A stretch of DNA of 64,000 nt from Frigoriglobus tundricola (lineage in GTDB: Bacteria > Planctomycetota > Planctomycetia > Gemmatales > Gemmataceae), in contig NZ_CP053452.2 in assembly GCF_013128195.2 (NCBI RefSeq), forward strand, positions 5,456,001 to 5,520,000. The letters run 5' to 3'. Each line of letters opens with the position of its first letter. The first letter of the stretch is position 1. The position numbers and the translations under genes are program-made. Positions 34,447-42,180 of this stretch are shown here, one piece after another. The notes under the pieces were generated by a model. The model did no database searches. It was not told where the DNA came from and was given only the letters and a program-made list of their open reading frames with translations.

Positions 34447-35772
34447 ATGGGGTCCCGAATGCCGAACGAAACCCAGAACGCCGGCGGTGATGGTGCGCGT
34501 GCCGGTCGGCCCGTTCCCGACTGGGGCGCGGCGCGGCGCCAGATCCTCCTCGATCCGACCGTCACGATGCTGAACACGGGCTCGTTCGGCCCGCTGCCGG
34601 AGCCGGTGTTCGACCGGGCCACCGAACTGCGCCGCCGGCTCGCGGCCGGCCCCACCGATTTCTTCGTGCGCCAGGCGCCGCCGCTGCTGTGGGCGGCACG
34701 CGAGCGCGCCGCCGCGTTCCTCGGCACGGTCCCGCAGCGGCTCGTTTTCACGTCGAACGTGTCCGCGGCGATCAACCTCGTCGCCTCCGGGCTGCGGCTG
34801 AACGCGCCCGGCGAGATCCTGATGAGCGATCACGAGTACGGCGCGATGATCTGGTGCTGGGAGCGCGCCGCCCAGCGCCAGGGGCTGACCATCCGCACGT
34901 TCCCTATTGGAGTGGGGGGGGGCCCCCGCGGGGGCCCCCCTGGCCCCCCCTCCTGCCTCCCTCCCATGACCACGGACCCCGCGGAGATCGTCGCGGCGGC
35001 GGCGAAGGCCATGACGCCGCGGACGCGGCTGCTGTTCTTCAGCCACGTCCTCTCGCCGACGGGTCTGGTGCTCCCGGCCAAGGAGCTGTGTGCCGAAGCG
35101 CGCAAGCGCGGCGTCGTCTCGGTAGTGGACGGCGCGCACGCGCCGGTGTACATCCCGCTGAACGTCGCCGACGTGAACGCGGACTTCTACACCGCGAACC
35201 TGCACAAGTGGTTGCTGGCCCCCAGCGGGGCCGGCTTCCTCGCCATCGGCCCCGGGAACGAGGACCGGCTGCAACCGCTGCACGTGAGCTGGGGCTATCA
35301 CCCCGATAAGTACCCTATCGGTGAGACCACGGCTTCGATCGGGCCGGACAGGCGCGACAACTACGGCAGCACGCCGCGCACCCGCTTCCTGGAGTTCGAG
35401 GGGACGCGGGACATCTGCCCGTGGCTGGCGGTTCCGGCCGCCATCGACTTCCAGGCCGAACTCGGTTTCGACAACGTGAGGGGCCGCATCGCCGAGTTGG
35501 CCGCGTACACCCGCAAGGTGATCGGCGGCCTGGGGCTCCCGCTCGCGACCCCGCCCGTTCCGGCGCTGAGCGGCGCGATGACGGCGTTCGAGTTGCCGGC
35601 CGGGCTGAGCGCCCCGACGCTGCGAAAAGAGTTGTGGGCGCGGCGGGTGGAGATCCCGGTAATCGAGCGGCCGAACCGCTTACTGGTTCGCGTGAGCCAC
35701 CACTTCTACACGACCGAGGCCGAAATCGATCGACTCGCCGAAGTGTTGCGAGAAATCGGCATCGCGCGGTGA
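34447..35772 (+). CDS. Class V PLP-dependent aminotransferase (isopenicillin N epimerase / cysteine desulfurase-like)
   Basis: 441 residues from ATG 34447 (ATG 34459 also possible). The fold landmarks are LNTGSFGPLPEPVFDRA near the N-terminus, FTSNVSAAINLVASGLRL (PLP phosphate region), VVDGAHAPVYIPLNVADV (the PLP-ring Asp in DGAH) and the Schiff-base lysine K254 in TANLHKWLLAPSGAGFL. The C-terminal domain (RKELWARRVEIPVIERPNRL, then VRVSHHFYTTEAEIDRL) is standard. The enzyme resembles the isopenicillin-N epimerase group more than NifS. Odd: an in-frame insertion (about residues 156-175, GVGGGPRGGPPGPPS) is encoded by a G10-C5-GC-G5-C6 palindrome. Substrate unknown. Confidence 0.87.
   Translation: MGSRMPNETQNAGGDGARAGRPVPDWGAARRQILLDPTVTMLNTGSFGPLPEPVFDRATELRRRLAAGPTDFFVRQAPPLLWAARERAAAFLGTVPQRLVFTSNVSAAINLVASGLRLNAPGEILMSDHEYGAMIWCWERAAQRQGLTIRTFPIGVGGGPRGGPPGPPSCLPPMTTDPAEIVAAAAKAMTPRTRLLFFSHVLSPTGLVLPAKELCAEARKRGVVSVVDGAHAPVYIPLNVADVNADFYTANLHKWLLAPSGAGFLAIGPGNEDRLQPLHVSWGYHPDKYPIGETTASIGPDRRDNYGSTPRTRFLEFEGTRDICPWLAVPAAIDFQAELGFDNVRGRIAELAAYTRKVIGGLGLPLATPPVPALSGAMTAFELPAGLSAPTLRKELWARRVEIPVIERPNRLLVRVSHHFYTTEAEIDRLAEVLREIGIAR
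34909..34965. repeat. Extreme G/C palindrome inside the aminotransferase gene
   Basis: GGGGGGCCCCCGCGGGGGCC with flanking G and C runs, then CCCCCCTGGCCCCCC, sits within the coding sequence (34912-34955) and encodes a Gly/Pro stretch that interrupts otherwise family-like sequence between RTFPI and the TTDPAEIVAAAAKA helix. It keeps the frame open. Such tracts are prone to slippage and to read errors. Confidence 0.7.
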
Positions 35773-35820
35773 ACCTCGGCCCGCGGAACGCCTTAGACCA
35801 TTGCTCGGCGCGGTCCGCAC

Positions 35821-36822
35821 CTACTTGGGCGTCAGGGCGCCGTGCATCCCGACGCCGAGTGCGGACGCCGCCGCGGCGCTGGCCAGCAGCACGAGGGCGC
35901 CGAAGCGCCGGGTCGCCTTCACCTGCCACCACATGAAGAGCCCGGAGACGCTCCAGAACACCATCACGAACGCCATCGCGTCCACCGCGACCGCCCAGAA
36001 CCATTTCGTGCTGGCGCGGCCGGGGAAACCGCTCGCGAGGTGCAAGCGGGTCAGGAACCGACGCGCGGACATTTCTTCCGGGGGGGCAACCGATTCGACC
36101 GGCGCACCGCTGACCGAACCGGTCAGCGCGTTGTACGTCACGGCCCACACCCTCGTGCCGTCGGACATGCGGAAGCTGAGATCGGGTACACTGGTGACGG
36201 TCACGCTGCCGGTCGGGAAGCCCGTGCGGTCCAACACCACCGGCACGGCCGCCTTGACGCGCTCGTGCAGCGGGTCCGGGAGGCGGAGCGGGTCGGCCGG
36301 CGCGGCGGTCGGCGGCTGGCCGCGCGGGGCGGTAGCGAACGGCGCCCGTTCGGTCTTCGCGGGCGGGGCGGCCGGCTTCGAACGAACGGTGCCGCCGGGG
36401 GCGTTCACATCGAACAGCAGGCTCACGTCCCGACCGTCGGCTCGGACGACCGCGAACGCGAAATCGCGGGTGTACCGCGCCTGGGCCGGCTCGATCAACG
36501 TGTACGGCCCGGCGTCCTTCGCGCGCTCGTTGAGCGCGGTCACGACCTGCGCCGCGATCGCCTCCGGCTTCGGCGGCACTTCCATCGGCGTTCCCACAAG
36601 TTCGCTCGGGCCGAAGGTGAGGGTGGGAGCGTCGGCGAATGCGGACGGGTGGTTGAACAGGAACCCGGTCACGCCGTAGAGCACCGCCCACGGCAACAGG
36701 AAGAGGCCGCAGTACAGGTGGGCGCGGCGGACGGCGTGCATCACACGTTTGCGGAGCGCGCGGCGGACCGGTTGCTCATCCCGTAATTGCACGCTCAGTT
36801 CGTTCGGGTCAATATCGCTCAT
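35821..36822 (-). CDS. PepSY-associated transmembrane protein (iron-uptake type)
   Basis: 333 residues from ATG 36822 (MSDIDPNELSVQLRDEQPVR). Membrane span one is about 37-58 (LYCGLFLLPWAVLYGVTGFL), preceded by RAHLYCG; a PepSY-like periplasmic region follows; further spans sit near the C-terminus (AVAVDAMAFVMVFWSVSGLF, then ALVLLASAAAASALGVGMHG). The layout is that of PepSY TM proteins, several of which are Fur-regulated and linked to siderophore or heme reduction in the inner membrane. It is divergent from hemP, and a Fur-type palindrome lies between them. The central loop is Pro/Ala-rich (PPAKTERAPFATAPRGQPPT). An upstream in-frame ATG at 36891 is less likely. Confidence 0.8.
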   Translation of the reverse strand: MSDIDPNELSVQLRDEQPVRRALRKRVMHAVRRAHLYCGLFLLPWAVLYGVTGFLFNHPSAFADAPTLTFGPSELVGTPMEVPPKPEAIAAQVVTALNERAKDAGPYTLIEPAQARYTRDFAFAVVRADGRDVSLLFDVNAPGGTVRSKPAAPPAKTERAPFATAPRGQPPTAAPADPLRLPDPLHERVKAAVPVVLDRTGFPTGSVTVTSVPDLSFRMSDGTRVWAVTYNALTGSVSGAPVESVAPPEEMSARRFLTRLHLASGFPGRASTKWFWAVAVDAMAFVMVFWSVSGLFMWWQVKATRRFGALVLLASAAAASALGVGMHGALTPK

Positions 36823-36994
36823 GTGGGTCGTCTTTGAGAGGGCGCATCGGAGCCAGCGGAAAGGGCCGGGCGCGCAGCGGCGTCTCGGCATCGGTCCCCG
36901 CGACGGGTGCCGCAGCGTTTGTATCGACTCCGACCACGCGGGGCTCGGGTTATCCTTCGAGCGGCTTGCGCTCGGGCGGATGAACTACGTGAAT

Positions 36995-37017
36995 TTATTG
37001 AGACTAATTCTCAATAA
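36995..37017. promoter_or_regulatory. Fur-type operator palindrome
   Basis: TTATTGAGA-CTAAT-TCTCAATAA, a perfect 9-bp inverted repeat. Read as 7-1-7 it is TGAGACT-A-ATTCTCA, one base from TGAGAAT-N-ATTCTCA, a common variant of the Fur box. It lies in an AT-rich 340-bp spacer, 173 bp before the PepSY start and 149 bp before the hemP start, so it can govern both divergent genes. Confidence 0.65.
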
Positions 37018-37165
37018 CAGCCCTTTACTTCGGCCTCCGGCTGAATAATGTCAATATCTCGTGGAGATGAAATCGTACTGATCTGCATCGGTATTTTGAA
37101 ATGGCTGTGAAGTGATTTCATTCTTCCGATACTCGGTCTCAACACGGGTGAATTCGGAGGGCGCC

Positions 37166-37339
37166 GTGAGCGAAGACGAAGCGGAAAACGAAGAGCGCGC
37201 CGCGCCGGAAGACGAAGCGCCGCGGCTCCTCAGCGCGGACGAACTGTTTGCGGGGAAGCGCGAGGTGTGGATCGAACTCGACGGCACCCGCTACCGGTTG
37301 CGGATCACGCGCCGCGGCAAATTGATTTTGCAGAAATAG
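37166..37339 (+). CDS. hemP: Hemin uptake protein HemP
   Basis: 57 residues from GTG 37166, with GGAGG five bases upstream; an ATG at 37112 in frame has no such site. The first 30 residues are acidic (EDEAENEERAAPEDEAPRLL), and the second half is the HemP domain: SADELFAGKREVWIELDGTR, then YRLRITRRGKLILQK, matching the family pattern 'r..i.h.g..YrLR.T..gKLILtK'. HemP proteins are small and usually sit beside heme-uptake genes under Fur control; in some bacteria HemP activates the heme receptor gene. The Fur-type palindrome upstream fits this. No receptor is in the window. Confidence 0.85.
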   Translation: MSEDEAENEERAAPEDEAPRLLSADELFAGKREVWIELDGTRYRLRITRRGKLILQK

Positions 37340-37389
37340 GCGAACGGTCGGTCTGACACATGAACCAGCGGGAATCTGGTCGTACTGTC

Positions 37390-37514
37390 GGTCGCGGTCG
37401 AGCGTGGCTTCGCACGCGAGGCCCGACGGGGGATGTGCGGGCAGGTCTGGCGTGCGCCGGTCCGCGTACCGGCTGGCCGTCGGGCCTCGTCGCCGGGCCT
37501 CCTCGACCGCGACC
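37390..37514. other. Nested stem structure in the hemP-prmC spacer (candidate structured RNA)
   Basis: Outer stem GGTCGCGGTCGAG (37390-37402) with CTCGACCGCGACC (37502-37514), 13 bp perfect. Inner stem CGAGGCCCGACGG (37417-37429) with CCGTCGGGCCTCG (37477-37489), 13 bp perfect. Small hairpins GCGTG-CACGC (37402-37417) and CCGGT-ACCGG (37457-37472) fill the loops. There is no open frame that looks real. A 125-nt multibranched fold; strand unknown. Could be a small RNA, a compound repeat, or a 3' barrier. Confidence 0.5.
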
Positions 37515-37597
37515 CACGAGGTGGCTCCGCGCGCCAATCACACGGAACCGGTCGGTCCGCACGGTCGTGATCGGCTACGCTTGAATTGGTTGTTTTG

Positions 37598-37625
37598 TGA
37601 GTTGTGTCGGTGCCGACGCAACTCA
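37598..37625 (-). terminator. Terminator-like hairpin for prmC
   Basis: TGAGTTGTGTC and GACGCAACTCA pair over 11 bp (one G-T position) around a GGTGCC loop, 13 bp beyond the prmC stop on the minus strand. Confidence 0.5.
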
Positions 37626-37638
37626 TAAGGCCGTTCGC

Positions 37639-38520
37639 CTATCGGCGCTTCGCGGTCACCACGCGGAGGTGCCCGCCGGCGTCCTTGAGCGTCGCGCCCA
37701 CGTCCAGTTCCGGCCGTTCGGCCAGGAGCGCCCGCACGGCGGCGTCCTGCGTGAAGCCGACTTCCAGCAGGAGCGACCCGCCCGGTTTGAGGAACGGTCC
37801 CGCGCCCGCCGCGATGCGCCGGTAGAACGCCAGCCCGTCCGGACCGCCGTCGAGGGCGAGGCGCGGTTCGTGGTCGCGCACGTCCGGCGCGAGCGCCGCG
37901 AACTCCGACTGCGCGATGTACGGCGGGTTGCTCGCGATCAGGTCGAAGTGGCCGCGCCCCGCCAGCGGCGCGAACAGGTCGCCGTGCAGGAACGTCACCC
38001 GGTCCGCGACCCCGTGCTTTCCAGCGTTCCGCTTCGCGACGGCCAGCGCGTCGGGCGAAACATCGGTCGCGGTGACGCGGGCGTCCTTCTTCTGGTGCGC
38101 GAGGCTGACCGCGATGCACCCGGACCCGGTGCCGACGTCCAGGACGGCGGGCTCGGTGAGCGGCTTGAGGCGCTTGATCGCTTCGAGGACGAGCGTTTCC
38201 GTGTCGGGCCGGGGGATGAGAACGGCCGGGTCGACGTCGAAGCTGAGCAGATAGAACTCGCGCGAGCCGACGAGGTACGCGACCGGCCACCCGGCGACGC
38301 GGCGCTGGATGAGTTCCTTGAACCTGGCCCGTTCGGCGTCGGTGGGCTGCTCGTCGAACCGCACGAACAGGTCCATGCGCGTCCCGCCGAGGACGTGGGC
38401 GAGGAGCACCTCCGCCTCGCGCTTGGCGCCCTCGACCCGTTTGGCCGTGAGGAAGTCGGTGGTCCAGGCGAGCAGCGCTTTGATGGTCCAGATGGTCGGC
38501 GTCTGCGGTGCCGGGTTCAT
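37639..38520 (-). CDS. prmC: Peptide chain release factor N5-glutamine methyltransferase
   Basis: Methylates the glutamine of the GGQ motif of RF1 and RF2, needed for efficient termination. 293 residues, the family's usual length. A helical N-terminal domain (1-100) holds the RF-binding part, followed by VLIPRPDTETLV (100-111). The methyltransferase core has SAM motif I VLDVGTGSGCIAV (126-138), ATDVSPDALAVAKRN (151-165), and the catalytic NPPYIAQSE at 198-206. ATG 38520 (MNPAPQTPTIW) is the only good start. It is convergent with hemP, with which it shares a 12-bp sequence at the stop codon. prfA is not in the window. Confidence 0.95.
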   Translation of the reverse strand: MNPAPQTPTIWTIKALLAWTTDFLTAKRVEGAKREAEVLLAHVLGGTRMDLFVRFDEQPTDAERARFKELIQRRVAGWPVAYLVGSREFYLLSFDVDPAVLIPRPDTETLVLEAIKRLKPLTEPAVLDVGTGSGCIAVSLAHQKKDARVTATDVSPDALAVAKRNAGKHGVADRVTFLHGDLFAPLAGRGHFDLIASNPPYIAQSEFAALAPDVRDHEPRLALDGGPDGLAFYRRIAAGAGPFLKPGGSLLLEVGFTQDAAVRALLAERPELDVGATLKDAGGHLRVVTAKRR

Positions 38521-38671
38521 GAGTCCGTTCTCTGCGGTGGGTTCTGACGGGTGAGGTATTATTGCGAATCCCGCGCGGCGTTGACAGTCGGGTTGTCGCG
38601 GACCGGCGATCGGGCGCGCGGTGGCACGAATGTCCGAGCGACCCGATACCGCGCGCCGGTCGGTGTGTTGA

Positions 38672-38779
38672 ATGGCTCGCGTTCCGTTTGCGGTTCTGAT
38701 GCTCCTCGCGCCCGTCGCCCTCGTCCGGGCGAACTGGGACGACGGTACTAAGCACCCGCACCTGCACCACGCTTCATGA
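38672..38779 (+). CDS. Possible short secreted peptide, or stub of a lost gene
   Basis: 35 codons from ATG 38672: MARVPFAVLMLLAPVALVRA is a good signal peptide with an AxA-like end, then NWDDGTKHPHLHHAS and a stop. Four His in the last ten residues could bind metal. The mature part is only 15 residues, so it may be the 5' remnant of a secreted protein gene. It sits in the 350-bp gap before the LRR gene, whose product also begins with a signal peptide. No clear ribosome binding site. Confidence 0.3.
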   Translation: MARVPFAVLMLLAPVALVRANWDDGTKHPHLHHAS

Positions 38780-38904
38780 ACTGAAGGAAGTCCGTATGGC
38801 TTCTTGGCCGCACTGGCCCGTGTTGTCGTGTGCCGGAGTTGCGGCCGGGCCAGTGATTTTGAGTGACGCGAACCGTTCCGTATGTGCTTACCGGAGAATT
38901 GGCC

Positions 38905-40593
38905 ATGTCACGGTTGATGGTGCGCGGGATCGTGTCGTGCCTGGTCTTGAGTGCGGCGGCGGTCCGGGCCGACGACAGCGCGGACCGGTCGGTTGCATTT
39001 GTGGAGAAACTCGGGGGAACGGTCGTCCGTGACGCGAGCCGACCCGGTAAACCGGTGACCCATGTGGACCTGAGTCGAACCAAGGTCACGGACACGGGGC
39101 TGAAGGAACTCGCCGCTCTCCAAGACCTCGCGCACCTCGACCTGAGTGGAACGCAAGTGAGGGGCACGGGGGTGAAGGATCTGGCCGCGCTCAAAAACCT
39201 TACTCACGTCAACCTGTCCTCGACGCAGGTGACGGATACGGGGTTAAAGGGCGTCGTCGCGCTGAAGAATCTTACGTCTCTGTCCTTACATTTCAATTTG
39301 TACGTGACGGACGCGGGTGTCAGGGAACTGGCCGCGCTAAAGAATCTCACGCACGTGGACCTGGCTCTCACTCCCTATGTGACGGATGCGGGGCTGAAGG
39401 CGCTGTCCACATTGAAAGGGCTCTCACACCTCGACCTCAGCCACTCCCGTGTGACGGATGCGGGGCTAAAAGAATTGTCACCGCTCACGAACCTCACGTC
39501 CCTCAATCTGAGCGGGCTGAAGGTAACGGGCGCGGGGCTCAAGGATCTGGCGCCGCTCAAGGGTCTGACCACCCTCGACCTGAGCCGGAGTGAAGTAACG
39601 GATGCGGGCTTGAAGGGGCTCAGCGCGGTCAAGAGCCTGACCCACCTCAGCCTGAAAAGTACGGGTGTCGGGGACGCGGGGTTAAAGGAGGTGGCCGCTC
39701 TCCCGAACCTAACCTCCCTCAACTTGCACCAAACTAGTGGAACCGATGAGGGACTGAAAGAACTGGCCGCGCTGAAGACCCTCACTTACCTCGACTTGGG
39801 GTCCACGAAGTTTGCGGACGCGGGCTTGAAGGAACTGACCGCGCTAAAAAAGCTCACGCACCTCGACTTGCAACTCACGAGCGTGACGGACGCAGGGTTG
39901 AAGGAACTCGCCGCGTTTAACGGCCTCACCTCCCTCAACTTGCACCTGACGCACGTTACAGACGAGGGCCTGAAAGCGCTAGCCGCACTGAAAACGCTCA
40001 CTCACCTCGATCTGCACTCTACGGATGTCACGGACGCGGTTCTAAAGGAGCTGACCGCACTCACGAAATTGACCACACTCGACGTGAGAGGCGGACGGGT
40101 CACGGACGTCGGGTTGAAAGAGGTCGCCACCCTTCGGAACCTCACGGCCCTTTCCGTGAGCGGCCCATGGGTGACCGACGCCGGGCTGAAAGAACTCGCG
40201 CCGCTCAAGAAGCTCACCCACCTCGACTTGAGTAACACCGGGGTGACCAATGCGGGGCTGAAGGAACTGGTCGCTCTTAAAGGTCTCACCTCGCTCAGGT
40301 TGGCAGGGGCAGGAGTGACGGACGCGGGGATGAAGGAGGTGGCCGTGCTCACGAACCTCACTTCGCTCCGCCTGGGGAGCGAGGGTGTGACTGACACGGG
40401 ATTAAAAGAACTCACGGCCCTTCGGGCCCTTGCCTCACTCGACTTGAGCAACACGCGGGTGACGGACGCCGGGTTAAAGGAACTCGTACCGCTCACCCGC
40501 CTCACCAGGATCACGGTGCATTCCACCAAGGTGACGGACGCCGGGGTAAAGGAGCTCAAGAGGACGCTGCCGAGGTGTGAGGTCTACAGGTAG
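38905..40593 (+). CDS. Secreted leucine-rich-repeat protein with 21 uniform 24-residue repeats
   Basis: 562 residues from ATG 38905, with GGAG 12 bp upstream and the signal peptide MSRLMVRGIVSCLVLSAAAV; ATG 38863 is in frame but adds a poor leader. From about residue 45 to the end the protein is 21 LRRs of 24-25 residues, consensus LTHLDLSxTxVTDAGLKELA followed by xLKx. This is the cysteine-free RNI-like or bacterial 'TDAGLKEL' type abundant in planctomycetes. Expected: a curved solenoid outside the cytoplasm for protein binding. Repeats vary mostly at the LxLxxT face. The 72-bp repeat length makes the gene prone to recombination and assembly error. Partner unknown. Confidence 0.88.
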   Translation: MSRLMVRGIVSCLVLSAAAVRADDSADRSVAFVEKLGGTVVRDASRPGKPVTHVDLSRTKVTDTGLKELAALQDLAHLDLSGTQVRGTGVKDLAALKNLTHVNLSSTQVTDTGLKGVVALKNLTSLSLHFNLYVTDAGVRELAALKNLTHVDLALTPYVTDAGLKALSTLKGLSHLDLSHSRVTDAGLKELSPLTNLTSLNLSGLKVTGAGLKDLAPLKGLTTLDLSRSEVTDAGLKGLSAVKSLTHLSLKSTGVGDAGLKEVAALPNLTSLNLHQTSGTDEGLKELAALKTLTYLDLGSTKFADAGLKELTALKKLTHLDLQLTSVTDAGLKELAAFNGLTSLNLHLTHVTDEGLKALAALKTLTHLDLHSTDVTDAVLKELTALTKLTTLDVRGGRVTDVGLKEVATLRNLTALSVSGPWVTDAGLKELAPLKKLTHLDLSNTGVTNAGLKELVALKGLTSLRLAGAGVTDAGMKEVAVLTNLTSLRLGSEGVTDTGLKELTALRALASLDLSNTRVTDAGLKELVPLTRLTRITVHSTKVTDAGVKELKRTLPRCEVYR

Positions 40594-41049
40594 GCCACGG
40601 AACAAGCGCTACAATCCGCATTCCTCCGCGCAATCTTCGGCAACCCATTCCGTCCCGTTGCCTTCTCTCCGTCTTGGCGGACTGGCACCGCGGTATCCCT
40701 CGCTGCACAGATGTACGAGAGCAGCGCCTTCGGCGCGATACCGATTCTGGTGGACGCGCTGCCAGCCCCGCGTGCGACAGTGCCGAAGGTCCTCAATCGC
40801 TGATGCGACCCCAACCCGCGCGTTCGGGGCTGCCGGGCGGTGGACATGTTGCTCGGCAAGGAGTAACGTGAGGGCCGGACCCGCCGCTGCGCATGGCTTG
40901 TTCCCGGTACAGATCGCAGGGGGCGCGGTCGGTGAACTGATTCGTTTAACCACCGGAAACCGGTGCTCCGGGAAGAGAATGGCACCGGCCTCATAGAGGC
41001 CGGCTACAGCAAGAGAACGCCCGCTGCGGCCGACCCACACGATTGCGCG
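40594..41049. other. 456-bp stretch without a supported gene
   Basis: Between the LRR gene and the decayed kinase-like gene. Frames on both strands are open for up to 140 codons, but their composition is unlike the neighbours (mixed Arg, Cys and Trp) and none shows a domain. The DNA is somewhat AT-richer than the coding regions. Possibly the remains of decayed genes. The only small palindromes seen are GAACCGGT-like. Confidence 0.5.
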
Positions 41050-41500
41050 TCACGGGTCGATGAGCATCCAGCGCGGCTCGGGATCGTCGGCGGTGGTGCC
41101 CCAGCGGACGTTATCGAACGTCGGATCAAGCAGCATCAAGAGGTTCACGTCCGCGCTCGGGTAGATGTGCAACATGAGCGCGACCAGCACGGCGCGATCG
41201 GCCTGTGTGCCGCGCGGCCCCACGTCGAAGACGCGCTCGCGAAACCAGCCAGGAGCACCCGCGGGCGTCGGTGCCACTGTTGAAGACCCGCGTCGCGCCG
41301 CGAGCGCCGGTTGCGGCGCCGACCGCGTGCAGGATGCGCTGTTCCAGCGCGATCCGGTTGCGTCCGAGCTTGAACGGGTGGTTCATCTCCTTGACAACGA
41401 GTTCCGGGTGCTCGACCACCTCCCGGACGACGCCGTCGGCCCCGCGGCCGAGTTCGGTCGCGCCCGCGGGCCGCACACCGGATTCGTGTGCGAAGTCCAT
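41050..41500 (-). pseudogene. Decayed kinase-like gene (frameshifted)
   Basis: The first frame, from ATG 41500, reads MDFAHESGVRPAGATELGRG then ADGVVREVVEHPELVVKEMN, which recalls the Gly-rich loop and lysine strand of small kinase folds, followed by a helix (RIALEQRILHAVGAA). After about 75 residues it becomes unconvincing, while another frame then reads GWFRERVFDVGPRGTQADRA, VLVALMLHIYPSADVNLLML and ends LDPTFDNVRWGTTADDPEPR WMLIDP at 41050. The join lies between about 41230 and 41290. The length needs one base removed or two added. The kinase reading is weak: no HRD or DFG is clear. Confidence 0.45.
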
Positions 41501-41520
41501 CGCCGTACCTGCGGGGGCGC

Positions 41521-41964
41521 TCAGTCGGGGTCATAGGCGTCGGGCTCGGGGCGTTCCTCCCGAACCGGCTCGAACGCGTCGCGCACGCTCGGGCGCTGTA
41601 AGACGACGAACGTGAAGACGCCCAACACCAAACCGAGCGGTTGAAACAGGCACGAGAACCCGGCCACGACCAAGCAGAACGTGCGCCCCTGGCGCCGGTC
41701 GAGGCAGCGCCCCGCCAGCACCAGCCCGGCCGCCAGCCCCCAGTAGAACACGAGTACGAACGCCGCGATGCCGACGAACACCCAGCCGAGAAACTCCGGC
41801 GGGGGCGGAGCGTTTCCCCCGGGCGGGGCCGGCGCGTCGGCGACGATGGCGAGCCCGATGACGAGGTAAATGATCGCGCAGCCGCCGAAGAAGAAGCACA
41901 GCCCGCCCAACACGTAGTGACAGATCGCCAGCGTGCGCAGGTGGTCGCGGTCGGCGCGGGTCAT
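41521..41964 (-). CDS. Small membrane protein with three spans, unknown function
   Basis: 147 residues from ATG 41964 (MTRADRDHLRTLAICHYVLG). Hydrophobic segments: ICHYVLGGLCFFFGGCAIIY (about 14-33, extended to IVA), FLGWVFVGIAAFVLVFYWGL (about 58-80) and FCLVVAGFSCLFQPLGLVLG (about 97-120). A Pro-rich loop APAPPGGNAPPPPE links the first two. The tail is acidic (VREERPEPDAYDPD). The start HLR..ICHYVLGGL is seen in short planctomycete membrane proteins, but I cannot name the family. It overlaps nothing and begins about 20 bp after the kinase-like remnant on the same strand. Confidence 0.7.
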   Translation of the reverse strand: MTRADRDHLRTLAICHYVLGGLCFFFGGCAIIYLVIGLAIVADAPAPPGGNAPPPPEFLGWVFVGIAAFVLVFYWGLAAGLVLAGRCLDRRQGRTFCLVVAGFSCLFQPLGLVLGVFTFVVLQRPSVRDAFEPVREERPEPDAYDPD

Positions 41965-42128
41965 CGGGCACCTCACACGAGCGGGGCGTTGCTCCAATAA
42001 TGCGCCCAGTATACCAAAGGTTTTACGCCTGCGGAGACGTGGCGGCCGGCCCGGACCGTGCGAAACGCGAAACGAACCGAGAGGTGGTTGATTCCGACAG
42101 ACCGGTCGCTGCGTTGAAGGCTTCGGTT

Positions 42129-42171
42129 CGGGGGCGAGCGCGGCGGGCTCATGCCGCGCCGCTCGCCCCCG
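42129..42171 (-). terminator. GC stem-loop after the large WD40 gene
   Basis: CGGGGGCGAGCG (42129-42140) pairs with CGCTCGCCCCCG (42160-42171) over 12 bp, with an inner CGGC...GCCG pair and a loop GGGCTCAT. It lies about 10 bp past the stop on the minus strand. Its inner sequence CGGCGGGCTCATGCCGC closely resembles the hairpin at 45419-45476. Confidence 0.6.
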
Positions 42172-42180
42172 GCTGTCGTG

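Larger units (their letters stand above)
37336..37642. repeat. 12-bp inverted repeat at both convergent stop codons
   Basis: hemP ends in ATAGGCGAACGG (37336-37347) and prmC, read on its own strand, ends in the same ATAGGCGAACGG (37631-37642 on the plus strand as CCGTTCGCCTAT). Both copies contain the TAG stop. The 283 bp between hold a nested fold and a terminator. Confidence 0.6.

Noticed and set aside
37390..37514. Cloverleaf-like fold taken as a tRNA
   Set aside because: Too long, with no CCA-type acceptor layout, no T-arm GTTCRA and stems of 13 bp; kept only as a structured region.
38905..40593. 72-bp tandem repeats as a CRISPR or satellite array
   Set aside because: The units are LRR codons in one open frame with variable, in-frame changes.
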